Assembly (NCBI GenBank): GCA_034434635.1
Contig: DAOTYX010000150.1
Span: forward strand, 1 to 46,797
DNA length: 46,797 nucleotides
Reading direction: 5' to 3'
Source: DAOTYX01 sp034434635
GTDB taxonomy: Bacteria > Chloroflexota > Anaerolineae > B4-G1 > DUEL01
Both the position numbers and the translations under genes were made by a program. Under the pieces are notes generated by a model that searched no databases, had not been told where the DNA came from, and saw only the letters and a list, made by a program, of their open reading frames with translations. This document shows, one piece after another, positions 32,734 through 40,877 of this stretch (its first letter is position 1; every line of letters starts with the position of its first letter).

Positions 32734-33329
32734 TGGCGGCGACGACCCGCGTGTTGGGCCTTGCTGGCAGCCCTCGACGCGGGGGAAACTCCGAACTGCT
32801 CCTCGACCGTTTTCTGGACGGCGCGCAGAGCGTCGGCGCAGCCGTGGAGAAGATCGTCGTGACACGGCTGAAGATCGCTGGCTGCATCGCCTGCGACGGC
32901 TGCCACAAAGATGGGCACTGCGTGGTGAAGGATGACTTCCAGGCCCTCAATGAGATGCTCATCGCCGCCGACGTGATCGCGCTGGCCGCGCCCCTGTTCT
33001 TCTGGAACCTGCCCGCAGCAACCAAGGCGCTGGTGGACCGCAGCCAGTGCCAGTGGGCGCGCAAGTTCATCCTCAAGGCTCCGCTTCCCCCAACGGCTGC
33101 GGGCCACACCCGCCGGCGAGGGGTATTCCTCTCCGTGGGCGGCGAAGAGCAGGCGGACTTCAAGGGCGCGATACGCACCGTCAGGGGATTCTTCGGCCTG
33201 TACGAGGCGGACTACTGGGGCGAACTGCTCATCAGCGGCGTGGATCGGCGCGGCGCCATTCGGGAGCACCCCACCGCGCTGGACAGCGCCTTCAGTCTGG
33301 GGGAACGCGCCGCGATGTGGCCAGCCTGA
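32730..33329 (+). CDS. Iron-sulfur flavoprotein / NADPH-dependent FMN reductase family
   Basis: A 199-residue flavodoxin-fold protein. The FMN phosphate loop is GLAGSPRRGGNSELLL. Four cysteines in the spacing C52-x2-C55-x2-C58-x5-C64 (GCIACDGCHKDGHCV) match the compact [4Fe-4S] motif of archaeal and bacterial iron-sulfur flavoproteins, which act as electron carriers or reductases. VIALAAPLFFWNLPAATKAL is the usual helix near the flavin. It is coupled to the Fe-S regulator by a GTGATG overlap (start GTG 32730 or ATG 32733), so a role in iron-sulfur or redox balance is likely. Confidence 0.87.
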   Translation: MMAATTRVLGLAGSPRRGGNSELLLDRFLDGAQSVGAAVEKIVVTRLKIAGCIACDGCHKDGHCVVKDDFQALNEMLIAADVIALAAPLFFWNLPAATKALVDRSQCQWARKFILKAPLPPTAAGHTRRRGVFLSVGGEEQADFKGAIRTVRGFFGLYEADYWGELLISGVDRRGAIREHPTALDSAFSLGERAAMWPA

Positions 33330-33347
33330 AGGCAGAGACGAGAGACC

Positions 33348-34031
33348 CTAGAGCCCAACAATGTGATCGAAGATCAAGATGGCGTAGTGAACACACGCCG
33401 CCTTAACTGCTCTCCAATCTTGCCAGCGGGCAGCCAGGTTCTTGTACTCACTTAAATCCATTCCCTCCAGATCGTAAGGCAGCGGATTGGCCAGCTGAAT
33501 CTGCAGTTGTTGCAAAGCGGATTCTTCGTTGGGTTGCGGATAAAGACGGTCAAAGGGCCGAAGCGCATCTATCACCTTCTCATCACCGAGGTGATTAGCA
33601 AGCGCCACGAAATCGAGATAGTCACGCGTTGCATTCCGCTGTAGAATCAACACTCCCTTTATACGCAGCATCTCTGCTTCCGTCGGAAGAGTGATCTTTT
33701 CGCCCTGATAGTCAATTTGGGTTGTCTCCAACGGCTCCCGACGAATCATCTGCCTCACCCCAGTCTCAATACCATCCAGGCTGCCAAGAATCTGAACGGG
33801 GCGCCGGATGCGCGCCGTCTTCCAACCCGCTACCGCCTCCAGATCGGCCAGCACCCGGTCGAAACGCTCCCGCAGGTCAGGGAGCACATGATCGGCGTCA
33901 GTGGAGAAACGATGCTCTGCATACAGCGCTGCCGCGCTGCCGCCGACCAGAATGGCACCGGGCAAGATCTGCTGCAAATGGGCAGCAGCAGAAAGTACGC
34001 GCTCCCAATCAGGTAAGGTAGCGTTCGGCAT
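33348..34031 (-). CDS. Nucleotidyltransferase, AbiEii-like
   Basis: A 227-residue protein with the nucleotidyltransferase signature ILVGGSAAALYAEHR followed by STDADHV, i.e. GS then D-x-D as in AbiEii and related NTP-transferase toxins. Later motifs include MLRIKGVLILQRNATRDYLD, which fits the helical C-terminal part of that family (K and R-DYLD). Such proteins are often the toxic half of a two-gene module and modify tRNA or protein by adding nucleotides. The ATG at 34031 overlaps the preceding small gene by 23 bases and has GGAAAG upstream. The 21-codon upstream extension is not supported. Confidence 0.75.
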   Translation of the reverse strand: MPNATLPDWERVLSAAAHLQQILPGAILVGGSAAALYAEHRFSTDADHVLPDLRERFDRVLADLEAVAGWKTARIRRPVQILGSLDGIETGVRQMIRREPLETTQIDYQGEKITLPTEAEMLRIKGVLILQRNATRDYLDFVALANHLGDEKVIDALRPFDRLYPQPNEESALQQLQIQLANPLPYDLEGMDLSEYKNLAARWQDWRAVKAACVHYAILIFDHIVGL

Positions 34032-34230
34032 ATTCTTTCCAAAAATGGTAACGCTGGGCATAGGGGTCGGCAATATGCGCCTGACAGACACGCAAAACTT
34101 TCTCCATCACAGCCCGGTCGGCTTGTGCTGCTTTGCGCAGCGCGGCCCAATCCTGCCGCTTTCCGCGAGCAATCACATCGTCAATGGCCGCCAGGGTGTA
34201 CCCCTGGTGTGTGAGATGGCGATGCTGCAT
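34009..34230 (-). CDS. Small protein paired with the nucleotidyltransferase (possible antitoxin)
   Basis: A 73-residue protein, MQHRHLTHQGYTLAAIDDVI onward, rich in helix-forming residues and ending in DPYAQRYHFWKEYAERYL. I do not recognise a named domain. Position just before, and overlap with, an AbiEii-type nucleotidyltransferase suggests an antitoxin or partner. The ATG at 34230 lies after the stop of the upstream lipoprotein gene, with GAGGAG 12 bases away; an in-frame TTG at 34260 would overlap that gene. Confidence 0.6.
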   Translation of the reverse strand: MQHRHLTHQGYTLAAIDDVIARGKRQDWAALRKAAQADRAVMEKVLRVCQAHIADPYAQRYHFWKEYAERYLT

Positions 34231-34246
34231 AGCCCAATCTCTCTCC

Positions 34247-35551
34247 TCACGGCACTTCAATGTACAAGAACACCGGGTCCACGCGGTCGTTCACCTGCGA
34301 GATCTCCACATCCTCGTGGATGAGCCCGGCCCAGCAGTACTGCGGGTTGCGGGCGCGGATGACATCCACAAAGCGCACCCCGCCCGTCACCACGGCACGA
34401 GTGAAGGGAGGCAAGTAACGATGCCCTTCCTCGTCCCGCACAAGCACCGTGTCGTCCCCCACCGCCCAGCGCCACGGGTAGTTGATGAGCGAGTTCTCAC
34501 AGTGCACCCCCACCCGGAAGACGCCCGATTCGACGGTCCAACCCAAGGTGGCCGAGTTCTCATCGCTGTTGTACACCGTGCCCGGCGGCGGGCCGCTGGT
34601 GCGGATCGGCGTGGCACTGTCGTTCTCCACCGTCAGCGTGAAGTAGAGCGTCTCGCCCAGCAGCACCGTGCTGGCCGACCATTCCACCTCGCCGTTGAGG
34701 ATATACGCGCGCGGCACGCCGCCGTTCTGGATCGTCAGCGTGGCCGTAGCGACGGTATGCTGCCCCACCGCGTCCTGCGCCTCTGCCCAGACGGTATACG
34801 TGCCGTCGGGCGGCGGCTCCGCCCCCAGGTCCACCCCCGCGTCGTAATCGAAGGAATGCAGACCTGGCTCTCCCGGTCGGGCAGTGCTCCGCTCGTCCTC
34901 TGTGACGTGGTAGCGAGTATCATTGTCACCCAGCAGATAGACCGACAACGAGGCCACCTGCTTGGTCAGGAAGACATTCATCCGCGCCCGGTCGCTGATG
35001 CCATCCCGATTGGGGGTGAAGACTGGCGGAGAGACCGTGAAGTTGAGCAATTCCGGCAGCGTCGTGTCGGCCTCGGCGACCGTCAGCGTGCCCGTCACCT
35101 GCTCCGTATGACCCGACGCATCGGTAGCCGACACCACCCAGGTGTAGACGCCGTCCGGCAGCACCCGCTGTGTGACCGCGAAGCCACTGAAGGACTCCCC
35201 CGGCAGGGTGAAGCCGTCCACCACGCCGGCGAAGTAGACGGAGTACGGATCGTCTGCGGAGGGAGCGCGCGGCTCTCCCTCACGGAAGACATACCGTCGC
35301 CCGCTCTCATCCAGGAAGATGATGGAGAGGTTCGCCGAACGTGACAGGCGGTAACGGATACGCAAGACATCCTGGTCACCGTCGGCATTGGGGGTGATGC
35401 GGTCGCTGGAGAAGGTCACATCCGACAGCAACGGTCGCTCCCTGCAGCCGGTCAACCCCAGCAGCATCACACACAGCAAGACGATCCCCAGTCCAAGCCC
35501 ACACCAGACCGGGGTCAATCTCGCACCGGCTTTCCCCTCACGTCGCATCAT
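34247..35551 (-). CDS. Lipoprotein with FlgD-like Ig repeats
   Basis: A 434-residue lipoprotein. A basic start (MMRREGKAGARL) and hydrophobic stretch lead to the lipobox LGLTGC. Two FlgD-like beta-sandwich repeats follow: the first opens SSDRITPNADGDQDVLRIRY and contains DGVYTWVVSATDASGH; the second has SPPVFTPNRDGISDRARMNV and DGTYTVWAEAQDAVGQ. The 'TPN-DG-D' opening is typical of surface and sorting-associated proteins. A further C-terminal beta domain ends the chain. The ATG pair at 35551/35548 overlaps the end of the cyclase gene and is preceded by GGGGAGACAGG, so translation is likely coupled. Possible sensor or structural surface protein. Confidence 0.75.
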   Translation of the reverse strand: MMRREGKAGARLTPVWCGLGLGIVLLCVMLLGLTGCRERPLLSDVTFSSDRITPNADGDQDVLRIRYRLSRSANLSIIFLDESGRRYVFREGEPRAPSADDPYSVYFAGVVDGFTLPGESFSGFAVTQRVLPDGVYTWVVSATDASGHTEQVTGTLTVAEADTTLPELLNFTVSPPVFTPNRDGISDRARMNVFLTKQVASLSVYLLGDNDTRYHVTEDERSTARPGEPGLHSFDYDAGVDLGAEPPPDGTYTVWAEAQDAVGQHTVATATLTIQNGGVPRAYILNGEVEWSASTVLLGETLYFTLTVENDSATPIRTSGPPPGTVYNSDENSATLGWTVESGVFRVGVHCENSLINYPWRWAVGDDTVLVRDEEGHRYLPPFTRAVVTGGVRFVDVIRARNPQYCWAGLIHEDVEISQVNDRVDPVFLYIEVP

Positions 35552-38500
35552 CCTGTCTCCCCGTCTTCGCATCCCCGCGTCTCCGTGTCTTCGCGTCCCT
35601 GTGCCCACCGATCTCCCGATGCTCCGGGACCCCCTCGAGGAACGAGCGGCGCAGAAGAGGGTCACGGATCCGCGCCGCGCGCTCCATCAGCAATCGGCGA
35701 GCCTCCGCCAGCACCTGATCGGCCATCGCCTCTTCGCCGCAGGCGCGCAGGACACGGATGGAGGAGGCATAAGCCAGGAAAGGCAGGCTGATACCCTGCA
35801 GGCCATGCTCACGCAGCCCGTCCAGCACCGCCTCGGCATAGGCACGAGCCGTGTCCAGGTCACCCTGCGCCAGGGCGACGCGCCCCAGGCCAGCCAGGTT
35901 TTCGACGCCAACGGTCGCACGCCCCTGTTCGCGGCGACGCGAGAGGGCCGCCTGATGAGCCGCCTGCGCATTCTTCAGCCGACCCGCCCTCTCCAGAGCC
36001 TGGGCCAACGCGGTCAGAACATACACCTCGTCCCGGCGTGCGCCAAGGTCCCGAATGAGCACCACCGCCTGTTCCAACAGAGCGCAGGCCGTCTCGACCT
36101 CTCCCATTGCCAGCAGAGCGCTCCCCAGGTCGGTCATCGCCATCGCCTCGCCGCGCCGGTCGCCGACGAGACGGCGGATGGCCAGGGACTCCTCGATGGA
36201 CGGGCGAGCCTTCTCTGGCTGTCCACAGACGAGATAGACCGTGCCGATTCCACTCAGGCTCCACGCTTCGCCGCGCCGATCTCCCACCAGGCGAAACAGG
36301 TCAAGTGCCTGATGGTGGTCGTCAAAAGCGGCGGTATAGTCCCCCTGCTCATAGAAGAGGTTGGCCAGGTGGGTGAGGCTGATCGCCTCGCCACGCCGGT
36401 CTCCCAACGCGCGACGGATGTCCAGCGCCTCCTCATAACATCCCCTGGCCAACGAGAGTTCGCCCAAAGCGGCGTGGGTGAGGCCGAGCGACGTCAGGGC
36501 AGTCGCCACGCCAGGCAGGTCGCCAGCAGCGCGAGAGACCTCAAGCGCAGCCTGTCCGGCCTCGAAGGCCGCGTCGAAGCGGCCTTGCCGCCAGGCAGCG
36601 CTGGCCATCGTCAGCAGGCTCTCCGCCTCGGCAAGCCGGTCTCCCGCCCGTTGCGCCGCCTCCAGCCCGGCCTCCGCCGCATGCTGGGCGCTGGGGTAAT
36701 CCCCCTGGCTTTCCAGACAGGCAGCCAGGCGATTGCAGACCAGCGCCCGGCGACGGTCGTCATCGGCCTTCTCGGCGATGATCCACATCTCCTCAAGATC
36801 GGCCCGCTGCTGAGCACGGTCGCCCAGCAGGTCGCAGGAGCGTTCTCGCGCCGAGAGCAGTTCGAACCGTTCGTCAAGACCTGGGTTCAGAGCCAGCGCA
36901 TTGGAGAAGAAGGTGCGGGCCTCACGGTGGGCATAACTGGCGGCCGCCTGAAGGCCAGCCTTCGCCAGATACAGCCTTTGCTTCTCCGTCACCTCCGCCT
37001 GCTCATAGTGGTAGGCCAGCAGGGCGTAAGGAGGACTGGCTGTCTCCAGCGTGTGCTCCTCGTACCAGCGAGCGATGGCCGCGTGGTACTGAGCACGGGC
37101 CTCCTTCAACAGAGCCCCATGCACCATCTCGCGGACGAGCATGTGGCGGAAGGAGAACTCCCTTTCCGGCCACGCCCCCTCCCCGTCAATCAGTACCGCC
37201 TCCTCCAGACGGTTCAGGGCTGCCGGGACGCGATCGGCATCAAGCCCGACCTGCGAGGCAACCCCGACCAGCAGATCAAGGGTGAAACGCGCCCCGACGC
37301 AGGCCGCGATCTGACAGAGCCGCCGCGCCTCGTCATCCAGGCGATCCACCCGCGCCTGAAGGATGGCCTGAATCGTCTCCGGCATGGCCACATCTTCGAC
37401 ATTGCCGGTCAGTTCCCAGTCCCCATCCCGGCGCACCAGTAGACCGCGCTCCATCATCGTCGCGAGCAACTCTTCGATGAACAGCGGGTTGCCCCCTCCG
37501 CGCGTCAATAACAACTTCTCAGCCTGAGAAGGCAAGCCTCCGCCACCGAGCAGATGGCGTATCAGTTCCACAGAGGCCACGTCCGAGAGGGGATTGAGAC
37601 GAAGTTCGATGTAGGCCGCATCGCCGAGAGCAGAAGCCCGCTCACGCACGAAGGAGATAGCCCAACCCGGCGTGATGCGAGAGAGGGCGATGATCGTCAG
37701 CGGCTGCCGGGCAGTGAGCTCAACCGCCGGTTGGAGCATCTCCAGTGAGGCGTAATCCGCCCGATGCAGGCTGTCCACGACCAGCGCCAGCGGCCCCCTG
37801 GCGCACAGGCTGGTGAGGAAATCTTCCACCGCGCGCAGGGTCTGCCACTTCAACCCCTCGCCGTCGAGCCGTTGGAGGGCTTCTGCCCAGGGCTCCTCAA
37901 TCTCCAGCCCCAGTAGCCGCGCCAGGTAAGGATAGGGTTCGCCCCACCGCTCCCCGAACAGCGCTTGCAGGTCCGCCTGGAGCCGCGCGCGCACGCGGCG
38001 TTGCTCCTGATGCACCCGCACGCCAAGGGCTGAGCGAAGGAGGTCGGCAAAGAGGCCATAGCCAAGACTGTCACCATGCGCGGGGACCTGCCCTTCCAGC
38101 CAGTTGATCCCCATTCCCCGGCGACGCGTGCTGGCACGCACCTCACTCACCAATCGGGATTTGCCGATGCCCGCTTCACCGATAACCGCGATCACCTGAC
38201 CGCGGCCCTCCGCCGACATCCTTGCCAGACAGCGCTCCAGCACAGCCAGTTCCACCTCACGGCCGACGAGGGGGGTGCGCCGTCCGCCCCCCCCGCGTGG
38301 CACAGCTGAGCCGGACCGCTCCCCCAACAACTCGAAAGCACGGACATTTCCCGTGACCTGCACCTCAGAGGGGGGAACAGGGCGGAACTCGAAGGCATGC
38401 TCCGTAAGGCGGCGCAACTCCTCGCTGACCAGAATCTGGCCCGGAGCGCTGGCTTCCTCCAGATGGGCGGCCTGGTTTACAGGTATGCCGATCACGGTGT

Positions 38501-39050
38501 ACTCCCTGCGTCGCTGGCTGCCCACCTCCGCTGCCACAACCACCCCGCAGGAGACTCCGATGTGCAACGCCAGCGGTAACAGCCGCAACCCCAGACGCAG
38601 GTTCGCCACCTGCTCCCGCATCGCCAGAGCCGCCAGGAGTGCACGCTGGGGATCGTCCTCGTGGCTCACCGGCGCGCCGAACACAGCCATCAGACCGTCG
38701 CCGATATACTTGTCAATGCGCCCGCCGTAACGCAACACCACGGTGCTCATCTCGTCCAGACACCGGTTGACCAGCCACGTCGCTTCCTCGGGATCCAGAT
38801 GTTCGGAGATGCGGGTGAAGCCAGCAAGGTCAGCGAAGAGAACGGCGACAAATCGTCGTTCTCCCTCCAAACCCGTGCGGGATGAGGAGTCGTGCCAGCC
38901 GCTCAGGCTCCCGCCGCAGCGCTGGCAGACGGTGGCTCCACCGGGGTTGCTGAAGCCACAACGCGGGCAACTATGCGCCAGAGGCGCGCCGCAGTAACCA
39001 CAGAAGGCGAATCCGGGCGGCCCGTCCGCCCCACAAGATGGGCAGCGCAT
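35538..39050 (-). CDS. Zinc-ribbon / class III cyclase-like / AAA ATPase / TPR regulator
   Basis: A 1170-residue cytosolic protein. Residues 1-50 hold four CxxC pairs forming double zinc ribbons. Residues 66-240 are a class III nucleotide cyclase domain with metal aspartates in VLFADLAGFT (D74) and IGDGLMAVFG (D118) and the purine-specifying K in RIDKYIGD. The later motif reads IGIPVNQAAHLE instead of the usual GD-x-VN-x-AARLE, so the second purine-specifying Asp and the transition-state Arg are replaced by Ile and His. An ATPase follows (VIGEAGIGKSRLV at about 290), then about 500 residues of TPR repeats with recurrent RALGDRRGEA/RLVGDRRGEA. Probably a signalling scaffold. Confidence 0.88.
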   Translation of the reverse strand: MRCPSCGADGPPGFAFCGYCGAPLAHSCPRCGFSNPGGATVCQRCGGSLSGWHDSSSRTGLEGERRFVAVLFADLAGFTRISEHLDPEEATWLVNRCLDEMSTVVLRYGGRIDKYIGDGLMAVFGAPVSHEDDPQRALLAALAMREQVANLRLGLRLLPLALHIGVSCGVVVAAEVGSQRRREYTVIGIPVNQAAHLEEASAPGQILVSEELRRLTEHAFEFRPVPPSEVQVTGNVRAFELLGERSGSAVPRGGGGRRTPLVGREVELAVLERCLARMSAEGRGQVIAVIGEAGIGKSRLVSEVRASTRRRGMGINWLEGQVPAHGDSLGYGLFADLLRSALGVRVHQEQRRVRARLQADLQALFGERWGEPYPYLARLLGLEIEEPWAEALQRLDGEGLKWQTLRAVEDFLTSLCARGPLALVVDSLHRADYASLEMLQPAVELTARQPLTIIALSRITPGWAISFVRERASALGDAAYIELRLNPLSDVASVELIRHLLGGGGLPSQAEKLLLTRGGGNPLFIEELLATMMERGLLVRRDGDWELTGNVEDVAMPETIQAILQARVDRLDDEARRLCQIAACVGARFTLDLLVGVASQVGLDADRVPAALNRLEEAVLIDGEGAWPEREFSFRHMLVREMVHGALLKEARAQYHAAIARWYEEHTLETASPPYALLAYHYEQAEVTEKQRLYLAKAGLQAAASYAHREARTFFSNALALNPGLDERFELLSARERSCDLLGDRAQQRADLEEMWIIAEKADDDRRRALVCNRLAACLESQGDYPSAQHAAEAGLEAAQRAGDRLAEAESLLTMASAAWRQGRFDAAFEAGQAALEVSRAAGDLPGVATALTSLGLTHAALGELSLARGCYEEALDIRRALGDRRGEAISLTHLANLFYEQGDYTAAFDDHHQALDLFRLVGDRRGEAWSLSGIGTVYLVCGQPEKARPSIEESLAIRRLVGDRRGEAMAMTDLGSALLAMGEVETACALLEQAVVLIRDLGARRDEVYVLTALAQALERAGRLKNAQAAHQAALSRRREQGRATVGVENLAGLGRVALAQGDLDTARAYAEAVLDGLREHGLQGISLPFLAYASSIRVLRACGEEAMADQVLAEARRLLMERAARIRDPLLRRSFLEGVPEHREIGGHRDAKTRRRGDAKTGRQDDAT
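35555..35602 (-). repeat. Octamer tandem array at a gene junction
   Basis: Six 8-base units on the plus strand: GTCTCCCC, GTCTTCGC, ATCCCCGC, GTCTCCGT, GTCTTCGC, GTCCCTGT. The array encodes the arginine-rich last residues of the cyclase-like protein and lies just before the lipoprotein start. Confidence 0.7.
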
Positions 39051-39057
39051 AGCCCAT

Positions 39058-39063
39058 ATTATA
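39058..39063 (-). promoter_or_regulatory. -10 box of a probably leaderless cyclase transcript
   Basis: TATAAT on the minus strand, seven bases before the ATG at 39050, with no Shine-Dalgarno between. A clear -35 is not seen at 16-18 bp (GTGTCC or TGTCCT only), so activator help or weak expression is possible. Confidence 0.55.
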
Positions 39064-39090
39064 CCACCGGACGCGAAAAAGGACACCGAG

Positions 39091-39118
39091 TTGCGCGCTG
39101 GCCAGTTTGATGTAACCT
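39091..39118 (+). promoter_or_regulatory. Possible promoter of the URO-D-family gene, with a direct repeat
   Basis: TTGCGC (39091-39096), 16 bp, TAACCT (39113-39118), a weak -10. The hexamer TGATGT occurs at 39108-39113 and 39118-39123, 10 bp apart, overlapping the -10, and may be a protein site. Confidence 0.35.
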
Positions 39119-39150
39119 GATGTCAAGTCCAGTCGTCAGGAGACAACAAC

Positions 39151-40374
39151 ATGAACCCACGCGAACGATTGCTCGCCGCACTCGAGCACCGCGAGGCTGA
39201 CCGCGTCCCCCTAGACCTGGGCAGCAGCCCGGTCACCAGCATCAGCGCCTTGGGCTACCACCATCTCAAGCGTTACCTGGGATTGGACGGGGAACCGGTG
39301 CGCGTGGCCGACATCGTCCTGCAACTGGCGGAGGTGGAGGAGCCGGTCCGCCGCCGCCTGGGGGTAGACGTGATCGGCCTGCCAACCCTCCACCCACTCC
39401 CTGGCGTGCGCAACGACCGCTGGCGACCCTGGAGCCTGCCCGACGGCTCCCCCGCGCTCATCTCCGCCGACTTCGCGCCGGAGGTGACGCCGGAAGGCCA
39501 CCTGCTCATCCGCGCCGCCGACGGCCGCGTGACCCAGTGGATGGCTGCCGGCACAGCCCACTTCGTCCCCCGCGACCCGCCTCTGGCCGATGCCACCCTG
39601 CAGGAAGTGGCCCGCTATCAGCCGCCGCGGCTGACCGACGAGGAACTGGACTTCCTGCACCAGGCCGCCCGTCGCCTGCACGACGAGAGCGACTATGCCC
39701 TCTTCGCCTGGTTCGGCGGCAGCATCGTCGAAGGGGCACAGTTCGCCCTGGGCTGGCTGCGCTTCATGCGCGAATTGAAGCGCGATCCGGCGCTGGTAGC
39801 GGCGCTGGTCGAGCGTCTGGCCGAGGCCGCCCTGTCCGACCTGGCCCGCTACCTGAGCGCCGTGGGTGACTTTGTGCACGTCATCGGCTTCGGCGACGAC
39901 CTGGGGCTACAGTCGGGCCCGGCCTTCCACCCCGACCTGTACCGGCAGATCTTCCAGCCCCATCACCGGCGGCTCTACGGCATGGTCCACGCCCGCAGCG
40001 GGGCGCGCGTCTTCCTGCACTCCTGCGGCGCGGTGGCCGACCTGATCCCTGACCTGATCGAGGCCGGGGTGGACATCCTCAACCCGGTGCAGACCTCGGC
40101 GGCGGGGATGGATGCGGGACGGCTGAAACGGGAATGGGGCGACCGGCTGACTTTCTGGGGCGGCGGCTCGTGCGCCCAGCGCGTGCTGCCATGGGCCACG
40201 CCGGAGCAGGTCGAAGCGGACGTGCGCGAGCGGTTGCGCCTGCTGGCCCCCGGCGGCGGCTACGTCTTCGCTCCGCCGCACGACCTGCAGGCTGACGTCC
40301 CGCCAGAGAACATCGTGGCGATGTACGACGCCGCGCGCCGCTGGGGGGTCTATCCGCTACCGCCGGTTGCCTGA
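39151..40374 (+). CDS. Uroporphyrinogen decarboxylase-family (MtaA/CmuA-like) protein
   Basis: A 407-residue (beta/alpha)8 protein. MNPRERLLAALEHREADRVP is the usual N-terminus of the URO-D/corrinoid methyltransferase branch. H290 and C292 (FLHSCGAVADLIPDLIE) and C341 (GGGSCAQRV) are placed like the zinc ligands of MtaA-type methylcobalamin:thiol methyltransferases; true HemE lacks these. So a methyltransferase role is more likely than haem synthesis. No corrinoid protein gene is adjacent. ATG after CAGGAGACAACAAC. The last 25 bases overlap the end of the convergent Nudix gene. Confidence 0.85.
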   Translation: MNPRERLLAALEHREADRVPLDLGSSPVTSISALGYHHLKRYLGLDGEPVRVADIVLQLAEVEEPVRRRLGVDVIGLPTLHPLPGVRNDRWRPWSLPDGSPALISADFAPEVTPEGHLLIRAADGRVTQWMAAGTAHFVPRDPPLADATLQEVARYQPPRLTDEELDFLHQAARRLHDESDYALFAWFGGSIVEGAQFALGWLRFMRELKRDPALVAALVERLAEAALSDLARYLSAVGDFVHVIGFGDDLGLQSGPAFHPDLYRQIFQPHHRRLYGMVHARSGARVFLHSCGAVADLIPDLIEAGVDILNPVQTSAAGMDAGRLKREWGDRLTFWGGGSCAQRVLPWATPEQVEADVRERLRLLAPGGGYVFAPPHDLQADVPPENIVAMYDAARRWGVYPLPPVA

Positions 40375-40868
40375 TCGCGGTAGGCTGCCAGCGCACGACG
40401 CGTCGCGGCGAAGGCCAACGGCGGCAGATCGTTCAGGGGGAAGAAGGCCGCCTGCGCGGCATCGTCGGCCGCGCACAACTGCCCACCCGTCACCCGGCCC
40501 TGGTAGACGATGAGGAATGAGGCCTCCCCGGGCAGTCCCTCGCCGGGGATGACATCCACCAGCCCTGTCAGGGTCACCTCCAGGCCGGTCTCCTCGAGAC
40601 ATTCGCGGCATGCGGTGACGGCGGGATCTTCGTCGTACTCGATGAAGCCCGCGGGGATGGACCACCGTCCCTGCCCCGGACCCATCCCCCGTCGCACCAG
40701 CAACACCCGACCATCCTGCACCACCAGGACGCCCGCCGCCGCCTTGGGGTCGCGGAAGATGACCCGCTCACAGGCCGGGCAGTACCGCCGCAGGCGACCG
40801 TAGGCCTGGCGGTCCTCCAGGGGCGCGCCACACTGCGGGCAATAGTTGAGGTCCGGGTATTCTGCCAA
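40350..40868 (-). CDS. Nudix hydrolase with zinc ribbon
   Basis: A 172-residue pyrophosphohydrolase. The N-terminal zinc ribbon has C10/C13 and C30/C33 (YCPQCG, YCPACE) followed by VIFRDPKAAAGVLV, as in NudC-like NADH pyrophosphatases. The Nudix box is complete: G in PAGFIEYDE, then E, then TACRECLEETGL (GX5EX7REUXEEXGU). The NAD-specific C-terminal SQPWPFPxS motif is absent, so the substrate is open. TTG start with AGAGGGGAGT directly upstream. It begins nine bases after the anti-sigma stop and is probably co-transcribed with it. Confidence 0.88.
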   Translation of the reverse strand: MAEYPDLNYCPQCGAPLEDRQAYGRLRRYCPACERVIFRDPKAAAGVLVVQDGRVLLVRRGMGPGQGRWSIPAGFIEYDEDPAVTACRECLEETGLEVTLTGLVDVIPGEGLPGEASFLIVYQGRVTGGQLCAADDAAQAAFFPLNDLPPLAFAATRRALAAYRDQATGGSG

Positions 40869-40877
40869 ACTCCCCTC

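Noticed and set aside
39151..40374. Haem-pathway HemE
   Set aside because: The HxC plus C zinc-ligand pattern and N-terminus fit the corrinoid methyltransferase branch, and no hem genes adjoin.
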